Both the position numbers and the translations under genes were made by a program. Below the pieces are notes generated by a model. That model did not search any database and had not been told where the DNA came from. It saw nothing but the letters and a program-made list of their open reading frames with translations. Shown here one piece after another: positions 38,084-45,372 of a stretch of 64,000 nucleotides of DNA. Position 1 is the first letter of the stretch. Every line of letters starts with the position of its first letter. Source of the DNA: Flavobacterium tagetis (GTDB lineage: Bacteria; Bacteroidota; Bacteroidia; Flavobacteriales; Flavobacteriaceae); assembly GCF_016735615.1 (NCBI RefSeq), contig NZ_JAERSF010000006.1:124001-188000 (forward strand), in the 5' to 3' direction.

Positions 38084-38554
38084 ATGGCAAAGCTTAATAA
38101 GAACGAAAATACTGATTATTTAGACCGCGAAATCATCCAGAAACTCAGTGAAAACGGAAGAATCGCATTTTCTGATTTGGCCAAAGAGTTAAATATTTCT
38201 AATTCGCTGGTGCATCTGAGAGTTAAAAAATTGCAAGAGGCAGGAATAATTAATAGCTTTTCTGTAAAATTAAATCCAAAAGAACTTGGCTTTGAAACTA
38301 TTACCTATACAGGAATTGTTACTAAAGAGGCTCATTTTTCCTACTCAATCGCCGAAAAGCTTAAAGCAATTCCTGAAGTAATTGAATGTCATTGGGTTTC
38401 CGGAAAGTATGCTTTGTTTATTAAAATTGTAGCAGCCAATAATGAGGAACTTCGCAAAATACTATATGAGCAAATTCATCAAATAGAAGGTGTTGGAAGC
38501 ACAGATTCCTTTTTTTCTTTTGGATCTGCATTTGAGAAAAATCTTCCGGTATAA
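38084..38554 (+). CDS. Lrp/AsnC-family transcriptional regulator
   Basis: From ATG 38084 it is 156 residues; a TTG two codons upstream is a weaker start. The N-terminal winged helix (about 10-65, LDREIIQKLSENGRIAFSDL and NISNSLVHLRVKKLQEAGII) is followed by an RAM/ACT-like effector domain (about 70-150, IECHWVSGKYALFIKIVA). Such proteins commonly sense amino acids and control their catabolism. It is divergent from the DUF1338-led operon and shares the promoter region, so it is the likely regulator of hydroxylysine/lysine-type catabolism here, as Lrp-type proteins are of lysine genes elsewhere. The effector is not known. Confidence 0.9.
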   Translation: MAKLNKNENTDYLDREIIQKLSENGRIAFSDLAKELNISNSLVHLRVKKLQEAGIINSFSVKLNPKELGFETITYTGIVTKEAHFSYSIAEKLKAIPEVIECHWVSGKYALFIKIVAANNEELRKILYEQIHQIEGVGSTDSFFSFGSAFEKNLPV

Positions 38555-38608
38555 ATACAAAATCCCGATATACGCTACAGGACTATCTTTACGTGCAGAA
38601 ATATAAAC

Positions 38609-39400
38609 TTACTCGGTCTTATGATGTATATTAACTAAATATTCTTTCCATGTCTGTTTACCACCATTATTTTCTGGGCACAAATTTATTCCTGTAGTAA
38701 ATAATTTATGGCGAATGTCTTCTGGTTTATTTAATGTTAGATTTTTATTGTTTTGAATTACTTCGAAGTACGTTTGAATCATTTCTTCCAAATGAAGCAC
38801 TTCTGGACCTCCAAAATCTCGCATTAAGCCTTTTGGAAATTCAAATACAAGAGAAGCTAATAATGCTGCTACTTCTTGTACAGCTACAGACTGAAACCTC
38901 AACCCAGATGGAATAGTTATCGAATCAAATTCTGCACTTTGGCTCTCTAATGCCTTTATCATATTAAGCACAAAATCATGGAATTGTGTAGTTCTAAGGA
39001 TTGTAAAAGGAACGCCACTATTGGCGATGATATTTTCAACTTCCAATTTTCCTTGGTAATAAGGATAATCGCTTTTATCAATTCCAACAATAGAGATGTA
39101 AATGAAATGTTTGATAGAATTTCTATCTATTGCTTGAAGCAAGTTTTTGGTACCTTCTATATCGATCTGCTGAAAATTTCTAGGATTACTTGCACAGTGA
39201 ATAACTACCTCTGCTCCTGCCGTAGCTTCTTTTAAACCATGATTTTCAAACAAATCTCCAGTAAAAAACTCTATGTTATTTTGAACAGAATTATTTGTTT
39301 GAGTTGTTAATACAGCTGTTTTGAAACCTTTTTCTAATAATGCATTAACAATATATTTTCCTAGATGTCCATTTCCGCCTGTAACTAATATTTTATTCAT
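38609..39400 (-). CDS. NAD(P)-binding oxidoreductase, NmrA-like atypical SDR
   Basis: This 263-residue protein has the nucleotide-binding motif TGGNGHLGKYIV (7-18) and an atypical SDR/NmrA fold (HCASNPRNFQQIDIEGTKNL, then YPYYQGKLEVENIIANSGVP). The canonical YxxxK is present as YYQGK (124-128). Substrate and role are unknown; members include quinone-sensing and redox-sensing proteins. It is convergent with the Lrp/AsnC gene and divergent from bioB, with no obvious functional tie to either. Confidence 0.8.
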   Translation of the reverse strand: MNKILVTGGNGHLGKYIVNALLEKGFKTAVLTTQTNNSVQNNIEFFTGDLFENHGLKEATAGAEVVIHCASNPRNFQQIDIEGTKNLLQAIDRNSIKHFIYISIVGIDKSDYPYYQGKLEVENIIANSGVPFTILRTTQFHDFVLNMIKALESQSAEFDSITIPSGLRFQSVAVQEVAALLASLVFEFPKGLMRDFGGPEVLHLEEMIQTYFEVIQNNKNLTLNKPEDIRHKLFTTGINLCPENNGGKQTWKEYLVNIHHKTE

Positions 39401-39572
39401 CGGTTTGCAATTTGAACACTATATTAGAAAAAAACCTCGTAAACTCAAAAATGTTTAGGCATAATTGAGCCATTATATTGATCTAATTAAAGAAGAATTA
39501 ATCGGCTCGATTTAATGTGCGTTGAACTTTCGATTATCAACCGGACTACTCAAAATATAAAAAGTGGTACAT

Positions 39573-39601
39573 TTTGATGATACAGCAAAACAATACATTT
39601 G
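39573..39601 (+). promoter_or_regulatory. bioB promoter, Bacteroidota-type
   Basis: TTTG at 39573-39576 and TACATTTG at 39594-39601 with a 17-bp spacer match the TTTG/TAnnTTTG consensus well. The ATG of bioB follows 30 bases later. This is the best primary sigma-factor promoter seen in the window. Confidence 0.65.
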
Positions 39602-39631
39602 ATCAAAAATCATAAAGCATTAAAATAAAAA

Positions 39632-40621
39632 ATGAGCACTCAAATTAGACACGACTGGAAAAAAGAAGAAATTCAAGCTATTTACGATCAGCCATTATTA
39701 GAATTGGTTTATCAGGCTGCAACCGTACATAGAGAGTTTCATAAACCTTCAGAAATACAGGTTTGTACGTTGCTTTCTGTAAAAACAGGCGGATGTCCAG
39801 AAGATTGTTCGTATTGCGGACAAGCGGCACGTTATCATACCGATATTAAAGTTCAAGCGCTTCTTCCGACAGAAAAAGTATTAGAACATGCACAAAAAGC
39901 AAAAGATGGCGGTTCTTCTCGTTTCTGCATGGCTGCTGCTTGGCGCGAAGTTCGTGATAACAAAGATTTTGATCGAGTTATTGAGATGGTCAAAGGTGTT
40001 AACGATCTCGGACTTGAAGTTTGTTGCACATTAGGAATGCTTACAGAAGAGCAAGCTATACGTCTTCAAGAAGCAGGTTTGTATGCTTATAACCACAATT
40101 TGGATACCTCTGAAAGTTATTATGATGAAATTATTAGCACGCGCAAGTTTGATCAGCGTCTGGATACTATTAATAATGTGAGAAAAGCTGGAATCACAGT
40201 TTGTTCGGGCGGAATTATAGGTCTTGGAGAATCTAATGCCGATAGAGTTTCTATGCTGTTAACTTTAGCAACTATGCCTGTTCATCCGGAATCTGTTCCT
40301 GTAAATGCTTTGGCAAGAGTAAAAGGAACGCCTTTAGAAAACAACCCGAAAGTGCCTATTTGGGATATGGTTCGAATGATAGCTACAGCTCGTATTGTTA
40401 TGCCAGCTTCTATTGTTCGTTTGAGTGCTGGAAGAATTGAAATGACCGAGGAAGAACAAGCTTGGTGTTTTATGGCAGGCGCCAATTCTATTTTTACAGG
40501 AGAACGCGAAACTTTGCTGGTAACACCAAATCCAGGATTATCTGAAGACATGCAGATGTTTCAAAATCTTGGGCTTAAACCTTTGGTTAAAGAAAATAAA
40601 AGTGCTTGTTCTGTAGTTTAA
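39632..40621 (+). CDS. bioB: Biotin synthase
   Basis: This 329-residue radical SAM enzyme has the cluster motif CPEDCSYCGQ (C55, C59, C62). Other BioB segments are SRFCMAAAWREVRD, NHNLDTSESYYDEI, CSGGIIGLGES, and near the end RLSAGRIEM with the arginine that binds the auxiliary [2Fe-2S] cluster. It inserts sulphur into dethiobiotin, the last step of biotin synthesis. Length is normal. It stands alone here: no other bio genes are adjacent. It has a good promoter upstream and a terminator downstream. Confidence 0.97.
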   Translation: MSTQIRHDWKKEEIQAIYDQPLLELVYQAATVHREFHKPSEIQVCTLLSVKTGGCPEDCSYCGQAARYHTDIKVQALLPTEKVLEHAQKAKDGGSSRFCMAAAWREVRDNKDFDRVIEMVKGVNDLGLEVCCTLGMLTEEQAIRLQEAGLYAYNHNLDTSESYYDEIISTRKFDQRLDTINNVRKAGITVCSGGIIGLGESNADRVSMLLTLATMPVHPESVPVNALARVKGTPLENNPKVPIWDMVRMIATARIVMPASIVRLSAGRIEMTEEEQAWCFMAGANSIFTGERETLLVTPNPGLSEDMQMFQNLGLKPLVKENKSACSVV

Positions 40622-40650
40622 AAAGTAGATATATTTCTAAGATAAAAAAT

Positions 40651-40690
40651 TGTGCAATCCTGAAAGCTTTCGGGATTGCACAGTCTTTTA
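40651..40690 (+). terminator. Intrinsic terminator after bioB
   Basis: TGTGCAATCCTGAAAG (40651-40666) and CTTTCGGGATTGCACA (40667-40682) form a long stem with one wobble, followed by GTCTTTTA. It lies 30 bp after the bioB stop. Confidence 0.7.
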
Positions 40691-40733
40691 GTTATCTTTA
40701 ATTTTACAAAGGAAAAGAAAAATAGAGAAACTT

Positions 40734-41237
40734 ATGCTAAAAAAAGCCCTTCAACCATTAATAGATAATGCTACAGTAATTCTAATTATGGGTACAATGG
40801 CGGGCGAGCAATCTATTGCTAAACAAGAATACTACGCCAATAAAGGAAACCTTTTCTGGAAAATTATGTTTGCAATTTTTAAAGAAGAATTTAGCACCTC
40901 TTATGAAGATCGTAAAGCACTGGTCAAAAAATACAATATCGGACTTTGGAATGTTCTTAAAAGCTGCAAAAGAGAAGGAAGCAGCGACGCCAAAATAACA
41001 GAAGAAATATTAAACGATTTTGAAAGTCTGCACAAACAATTTCCGAATATAAAATATGTCTTTTTTGAAAGTAAAGCCGCAGCAAAATACTTTCATAAAC
41101 ATACTATACCACAGGAAGGAATAACTTATATAACTTTGCCCTCCACAAGCGGACTAAATGCAGGTTTAACTAAAGCTGAAAAAATGGAACAATGGAAAGT
41201 TGTATCGCAAGTTAGGCTTTCAAAACATCAAGATTAA
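40734..41237 (+). CDS. DNA-deoxyinosine glycosylase / UDG-superfamily protein
   Basis: This 167-residue single-domain protein matches the uracil-DNA-glycosylase fold of the hypoxanthine/mismatch branch. It has an N-terminal ILIMGTMAGEQSIAKQEYY (motif A region), GNLFWKIMFAIF, NIGLWNVLKSCKREGSSDA, and a C-terminal LPSTSGLNAGLTKAEK carrying the SPS/N-type loop. It would excise deaminated bases (hypoxanthine, possibly uracil) from DNA. It follows bioB but is separated by a terminator, so it is probably transcribed independently. The exact base preference cannot be told from sequence. Confidence 0.8.
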   Translation: MLKKALQPLIDNATVILIMGTMAGEQSIAKQEYYANKGNLFWKIMFAIFKEEFSTSYEDRKALVKKYNIGLWNVLKSCKREGSSDAKITEEILNDFESLHKQFPNIKYVFFESKAAAKYFHKHTIPQEGITYITLPSTSGLNAGLTKAEKMEQWKVVSQVRLSKHQD

Positions 41238-41252
41238 TTTTGAAGCAAAGAA

Positions 41253-41495
41253 TTACCTATTTCTCATAATATAGAAAAGTATTTCTTCTTCTAATTCTCT
41301 CGACAGATTTTCAAATTTCATTCTGCGTCGGAAATTTTTTTCGCTTCTATCCTTATATAACTCCGTTTTGGCAGTACTTGCGCAGTAAGCATCACATATT
41401 ACCTTAAATTTTTGATCGAGTATATACAATTCTTTCATCGAGTCAAAATATGCTGCAAATTTCACATTATACAATTCGTCAGGAATAGCGGCCAT
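41253..41495 (-). CDS. Small hypothetical protein
   Basis: This 80-residue frame starts MAAIPDELYNVKFAAYFDSM. It is charged and helical, with no signal peptide or membrane segment, two cysteines (CDAYCAS) and a basic C-terminal half (EKNFRRRMKFENLSRELEEE). I recognise no family. The frame is not an antisense shadow of another gene, and the 16-bp gap to the convergent glycosylase gene is plausible. It is probably real. Confidence 0.55.
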   Translation of the reverse strand: MAAIPDELYNVKFAAYFDSMKELYILDQKFKVICDAYCASTAKTELYKDRSEKNFRRRMKFENLSRELEEEILFYIMRNR

Positions 41496-41678
41496 AGGTT
41501 TAGGTGTATTTAAATTAATACTATAATTTACCTTAAAGGTTCATAATACAAATACTTAATTTTAAGCACTTAGAGTTTCAATTAGATCTTATCTCCTCAC
41601 CTATCAAATGACGGTGTCGATAAGGATATTTAAAATTAAAATGAAAAACTTTAATCTTTTTATTTGAGCCTCTTGAAA

Positions 41679-41704
41679 TGGTTTCAGATTATAAACTGAA
41701 ACCA
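41679..41704. terminator. Hairpin downstream of EthD-like gene
   Basis: TGGTTTCAG (41679-41687) and CTGAAACCA (41696-41704) form a 9-bp perfect stem. It lies after the stop of the minus-strand EthD-like gene, but the tail has few Ts, so it is a weak terminator candidate. Confidence 0.4.
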
Positions 41705-41752
41705 GAAATTGTAAAATGAACCCTTAGCCGTTAAAATGCAACATGATAAATT

Positions 41753-42064
41753 TCAGGTATTTTTTACATCATATACGTAAATCTGTACCTCATCATCGCT
41801 GGCTAAGATTCTGCGGTCAGCGGCGCATTGCTGCCCGATATCTGACTTAAAAGATTCCATCATTGTTTCTAAAGATTCGAAATATAAATTTGCAACAAGA
41901 TATACATCTGAATGTCCTGTCGTCGATCGAACTGTTCCATTGCTAACTTCATACTTCAGTAGTCCTGGAAGTTTTTTTGCTAATGGAATATGAACTCCGT
42001 AGTAATGTTTTTCGAAAGAGTTAATGTCTTTTGGAGTTTTGTAGATTACTGTCATTTTTGCCAT
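41753..42064 (-). CDS. EthD-domain protein
   Basis: This 103-residue protein has an EthD/dimeric alpha-beta-barrel fold: KMTVIYKTPKDINSFEKHYY at the start, then HIPLAKKLPGLLKYEVS and ADRRILASDDEVQIYVYDV. EthD-like proteins accompany diverse degradation and biosynthesis pathways, mostly as small dimeric proteins of uncertain activity. It is divergent from the GlxA-type regulator across 141 bp and may be under its control. The precise role is unknown. Confidence 0.8.
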   Translation of the reverse strand: MAKMTVIYKTPKDINSFEKHYYGVHIPLAKKLPGLLKYEVSNGTVRSTTGHSDVYLVANLYFESLETMMESFKSDIGQQCAADRRILASDDEVQIYVYDVKNT

Positions 42065-42163
42065 GATATTGATCTTTTTATAATATTAAAAATTGTTTTA
42101 AAGTAAATTTAAAAGCAAATCCTAAACTGTTTAATATATAAAATAGACATTCTTGCTGGTGTA

Positions 42164-42190
42164 TTTGGACACTAACTTTTAGTACCTTTA
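42164..42190 (+). promoter_or_regulatory. Candidate promoter of the GlxA-type regulator
   Basis: TTTG at 42164-42167 and TACCTTTA at 42183-42190 with a 15-bp spacer resemble the Bacteroidota consensus, with one mismatch in the last base of the -7 box. The ATG lies at 42206. Confidence 0.4.
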
Positions 42191-42205
42191 TATTAAAAAA
42201 AGATA

Positions 42206-43183
42206 ATGAAACAGCTTACCATTATAGTTCCTGAAGGAGATAATAATCTTTCTAGCATTTCTGGCGCATACGAAATCTTTAACAAAGCAAACGCATTTAA
42301 AAGAATGAATGGCGGAACAGAATTATTTCAGATTCAGCTTGCAGGAATTTCTGAAAAAGTGGAATTCAATGGCGGAATTTTTACCGTAAAACCTCATATT
42401 CATATTTCGCAGATTGCAAAAACGGATCTTATTATCATTCCATCATTAAACCATAATTATAATGTTGCTCTTCAGCATAACGATGAACTTGTACAATGGC
42501 TTCAAAAACAATATAAAAAAGGTGCCGAAATTGCCACAATCTGTACTGGTGCCTTTATGCTCGCAGCATCGGGACTTCTTGACGGAAAAAGCTGTTCTAC
42601 ACATTGGTCTGTTAAAGAAAACTTCAGCAAAATGTTTCCTCAAATAAATCTTCAAATAGACGAATTAATTACAGATGAAAAAGGTATTTATACGAACGGC
42701 GGAGCGTATTCTTTCCTAAACTTGATGATTTACCTTATTGAGAAATACTATGGCAGAACTACCGCAATTTATTGTGCAAAAGTATTTCAAATTGAAATGA
42801 ACCGAAGCACGCAATCTCAATTTATAATTTTTTCAGGACAAAAGAAACATGAAGACGAAATGGTATTGGACGCACAATCTTATCTTGAAAAAAATTTAAG
42901 TGAAAAATTATCTATGAGCGATCTTTCTACCAAATTTAATGTGAGTAGAAGAAATTTTGACAGAAGATTTATTAAAGCCACAGGAAACACGCCAAGCGAA
43001 TATCTGCAAAGAGTAAAAATCGAAGCCGCAAAAAAAGCCTTTGAAACGGATCGCAAAACGGTAAATGAAGTTATGTATGAAGTGGGCTATTCTGATGTAA
43101 AAGCATTTCGAGATGCTTTTAAAAAAATTACTGGAATTCCGCCAATCGAATATAAAAAGAAGTATCATAAAGGTGCTGCTTAA
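42206..43183 (+). CDS. GlxA-family transcriptional regulator (DJ-1/PfpI domain plus AraC HTH)
   Basis: This 325-residue protein has an N-terminal class I glutamine amidotransferase-like (DJ-1/PfpI) domain (about 1-190) with the nucleophile-elbow cysteine in IATICTGAFMLAASGLLDG. The C-terminal AraC-type DNA-binding domain (about 215-320) shows LSMSDLSTKFNVSRRNFDRR and VNEVMYEVGYSDVKAFRDAF. In this family the N-terminal domain usually senses a ligand and is not thought to be catalytic. Targets are unknown; the divergent EthD-like gene is the nearest candidate. A 377-bp gap separates it from the eCIS regulator. Confidence 0.9.
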   Translation: MKQLTIIVPEGDNNLSSISGAYEIFNKANAFKRMNGGTELFQIQLAGISEKVEFNGGIFTVKPHIHISQIAKTDLIIIPSLNHNYNVALQHNDELVQWLQKQYKKGAEIATICTGAFMLAASGLLDGKSCSTHWSVKENFSKMFPQINLQIDELITDEKGIYTNGGAYSFLNLMIYLIEKYYGRTTAIYCAKVFQIEMNRSTQSQFIIFSGQKKHEDEMVLDAQSYLEKNLSEKLSMSDLSTKFNVSRRNFDRRFIKATGNTPSEYLQRVKIEAAKKAFETDRKTVNEVMYEVGYSDVKAFRDAFKKITGIPPIEYKKKYHKGAA

Positions 43184-43560
43184 AAACCTTTTTCAAATTT
43201 TTCATTAATTCAGGTAGTTTAAAAGAAGTTCATGTAAAGCCTTTTTATGAATTTTTTGAAACTTTAAATCTTAAAATTGTTAATTAACACAATAAATACA
43301 AAAAACACGTAATACTACTTATAATAATATTCCTATATATTAAATAAATTTACATCCCTTTTAATTACAAGCCACAATCATCAAAATATCTTTAATTCTG
43401 TTTTTAATGATGGTGCCAGAAATGAGTTTGTTAATTGATAAAAATTCTATAGAATGCCAAAAACAGTTTTATAAGAAGAAAAATGTTATTATTTATTTTT
43501 CATTTCATATGTGCTACTAGAAATTAATAGTACATACAAAAGCAACAAACTACCCCAAAA
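43184..43560. other. AT-rich intergenic region upstream of the eCIS regulator
   Basis: This 377-bp stretch has no convincing open frame and no strong hairpin. It presumably contains the promoter of the LuxR-type gene at 43561, but I see no clear TAnnTTTG element. Confidence 0.5.
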
Positions 43561-44421
43561 ATGCTCGAAAAAAAATCTATAGTAATTGGATGTGACGATA
43601 TCACCATACTGACTATGATATTGAATGCAATATCAATAGTGTCGGATTATACATTTTCGACAGTTTCAGTTTCCCGAGGAGTCGATTTAAAAAATACCAT
43701 AAACTCTCTAAATCCCGACCTAGTGATTTTGGGATTCAAGCAAAATCAGCTTGTATTGAATGATACTAATTTCAGTTCTGACAAAAGAGACATTCCGATC
43801 TTATATCTAACTCAAAATTATGAATGTGAATCATTATGCTGGTCAAAACAAAACATTGTTTTCACTTATCCCTACAACCAAATAAAGAATACTGATTTTT
43901 TAATTTATAGAATACGATCTATTTTTCTACTTAAAAAAACAGAATCGCAAATCAAAACACCAGCATCATTTGCTGAAGCGGCACTTCTAAAAAATAATCC
44001 CGACAAATTAAGCCATTATGTAATGGAATTGGATCAAAAGGTGGAAGTGCTTTTAAAAATAAAAGAACGCATTTCTTATCTCTACCCCAACGTAGACAAT
44101 GCGACTAGAATAGAATTAATGTCGATTGTAAATTCTATAAAAACTGTTGCAAACGACAATAAACTCTGGGATGATTTCAAAATCTATTTTGAACAATCCA
44201 ATCCTAATTTTCTTTTGGCTCTTGCCAAAAAACATCCTTCTTTAAGCTCTAGAGATTTAAAATACTGCTGCTACATTAAAATGAATATGAGCAACAATGA
44301 CATTACCAATCTTCTTGGCATCAATCAGGAAAGTGTTCGAACTCATAAGTATCGTCTAAAAAAGAAATTAACGCTTAAAAAAGAAGATGATATAATCTCG
44401 TACTTAAGAACGGTTTCTTAA
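43561..44421 (+). CDS. LuxR-type regulator with degenerate receiver-like domain
   Basis: This 286-residue protein starts with a receiver-like fold (1-125) that keeps the acidic pair D12/D13 and T84. The phospho-acceptor Asp is replaced by G58 (NPDLVILGFKQ), and the conserved Lys before Pro is replaced by Y103 (FTYPYN). The C-terminal LuxR/GerE helix-turn-helix (about 220-285) shows LSSRDLKYCCYIKMNMSNND and ESVRTHKYRLKKKL. It probably binds DNA without phosphorylation, perhaps sensing a ligand or partner. It directly precedes the eCIS operon on the same strand, with a terminator and a motif-rich promoter region between them, so it is a good candidate for the eCIS regulator. Confidence 0.8.
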   Translation: MLEKKSIVIGCDDITILTMILNAISIVSDYTFSTVSVSRGVDLKNTINSLNPDLVILGFKQNQLVLNDTNFSSDKRDIPILYLTQNYECESLCWSKQNIVFTYPYNQIKNTDFLIYRIRSIFLLKKTESQIKTPASFAEAALLKNNPDKLSHYVMELDQKVEVLLKIKERISYLYPNVDNATRIELMSIVNSIKTVANDNKLWDDFKIYFEQSNPNFLLALAKKHPSLSSRDLKYCCYIKMNMSNNDITNLLGINQESVRTHKYRLKKKLTLKKEDDIISYLRTVS

Positions 44422-44528
44422 ATTATCTTTTTCTCATTTATTTCTCAAAGAGCAACTTTATACTTTAACTTTTTCTCCATTTTAAATTTGTGATAAAAGC
44501 GAAGCACAACGCTTTTCAATAATTTATA

Positions 44529-44566
44529 ACCTCTAAATCTATAGCATTTTTAGAGGTGTTTTTATT
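44529..44566 (+). terminator. Intrinsic terminator after the LuxR-type gene
   Basis: ACCTCTAAA (44529-44537) and TTTAGAGGT (44549-44557) form a 9-bp perfect stem with an 11-nt loop, followed by GTTTTTATTTT. It separates the regulator from the eCIS operon. Confidence 0.75.
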
Positions 44567-44615
44567 TTGTATCACTAAAATGTGCGACAAAATTTAGGAG
44601 TTTATCTTTCTATTT

Positions 44616-44692
44616 GAGACAAAGCGTAGACAAAGCTTTTTCTGTCTATACTTTGTCTACAAAAACACAAAATATCTTTTGTCTCTGTCTAT
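44616..44692. promoter_or_regulatory. Cluster of direct and inverted (G/T)AGACAAAG motifs
   Basis: GAGACAAAG (44616-44624) and TAGACAAAG (44627-44635) are direct repeats 11 bases apart. CTTTGTCTAC (44651-44660) is the perfect inverse of GTAGACAAAG (44626-44635), and CTTTTGTCTC (44676-44685) inverts the first copy with one extra base. Two more TGTCTA half-sites lie at 44643 and 44686. The spacing and symmetry suggest a multi-site operator for the eCIS operon. Confidence 0.55.
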
Positions 44693-44802
44693 GAAAAGTA
44701 TATAGCTAAATTTTCGTACAAATCTAATTGTCAGTTACTTTTACAATTACGAATAGCCCATTCATTAGCTATTGCGCTTAATTAATTTAAGAGTTAAATA
44801 CG

Positions 44803-45372
44803 ATGATCCATCAGTCACTTCAATTTACGAATAAATTACTAGGTCAGTTTTTAAAAAACCGTTTTGGGTTGACTGAAGACAAAACCGTTGTGAACTATCT
44901 TATTGAACCAAGTGGAACTTTGCCTAAAGTAAATCAGAATAAAGTTGTTTTATCGCTTATAAATATCGAAAAAGAAACCAATCAGCCTTTTTATATCAGA
45001 AATCAGAAATTAGAAAACGGAAATTATTCAAATTTCAATCCGACAGAACGATACAACATCGACTTACTGATTAGCAGCAATTTTGATGATTATACCGAAT
45101 CTTTAAAATTTCTCGATGCCATAATCGTCTTCTTTCAGATTAACAATTATATCGATGCGTCGTCCTCCTCTTCTATTCCAGATGGCTTAAGTAGATTGGA
45201 ATTTGAGTACGAAAAGATCTCTTACCATCAAATGCACAGTTTGTGGACAGCAATGGCAGCAAAATATCAGCCTTCTATCATTTACAAAATGAAACTGATT
45301 AAAGTTCAAAGTCATGAAATTATGGAAATCATTCCTTCTGTAAAAAGCACAAATAACACCATCTCAAAATGA
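44803..45372 (+). CDS. DUF4255 (Pvc16-like) eCIS protein, probable tail terminator/cap component
   Basis: This 189-residue protein matches the DUF4255 (Pvc16_N) family: VVNYLIEPSGTLPKVNQNKV, then PTERYNIDLLISSNFDDYTE and the C-terminal SLWTAMAAKYQPSIIYKMKL. In contractile injection systems this family caps the tube/sheath end opposite the baseplate. Its presence is one of the better signs that the operon is an eCIS and not a type VI secretion system. It is the first structural gene and overlaps the next by four bases (ATGA). Confidence 0.88.
   Translation: MIHQSLQFTNKLLGQFLKNRFGLTEDKTVVNYLIEPSGTLPKVNQNKVVLSLINIEKETNQPFYIRNQKLENGNYSNFNPTERYNIDLLISSNFDDYTESLKFLDAIIVFFQINNYIDASSSSSIPDGLSRLEFEYEKISYHQMHSLWTAMAAKYQPSIIYKMKLIKVQSHEIMEIIPSVKSTNNTISK

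Larger units (their letters stand above)
44422..44802. other. Promoter region of the eCIS operon
   Basis: This 381-bp gap contains the terminator of the LuxR-type gene (44529-44566), then a cluster of AGACA-type motifs (44616-44692), then about 110 bases of AT-rich leader before the ATG at 44803. No open frame of note is present, and no clean TAnnTTTG box was found. Confidence 0.55.

Noticed and set aside
44616..44692. CRISPR-like repeat array
   Set aside because: The units are only about 9-10 bp, mixed in orientation, and lack regular spacers or cas genes.
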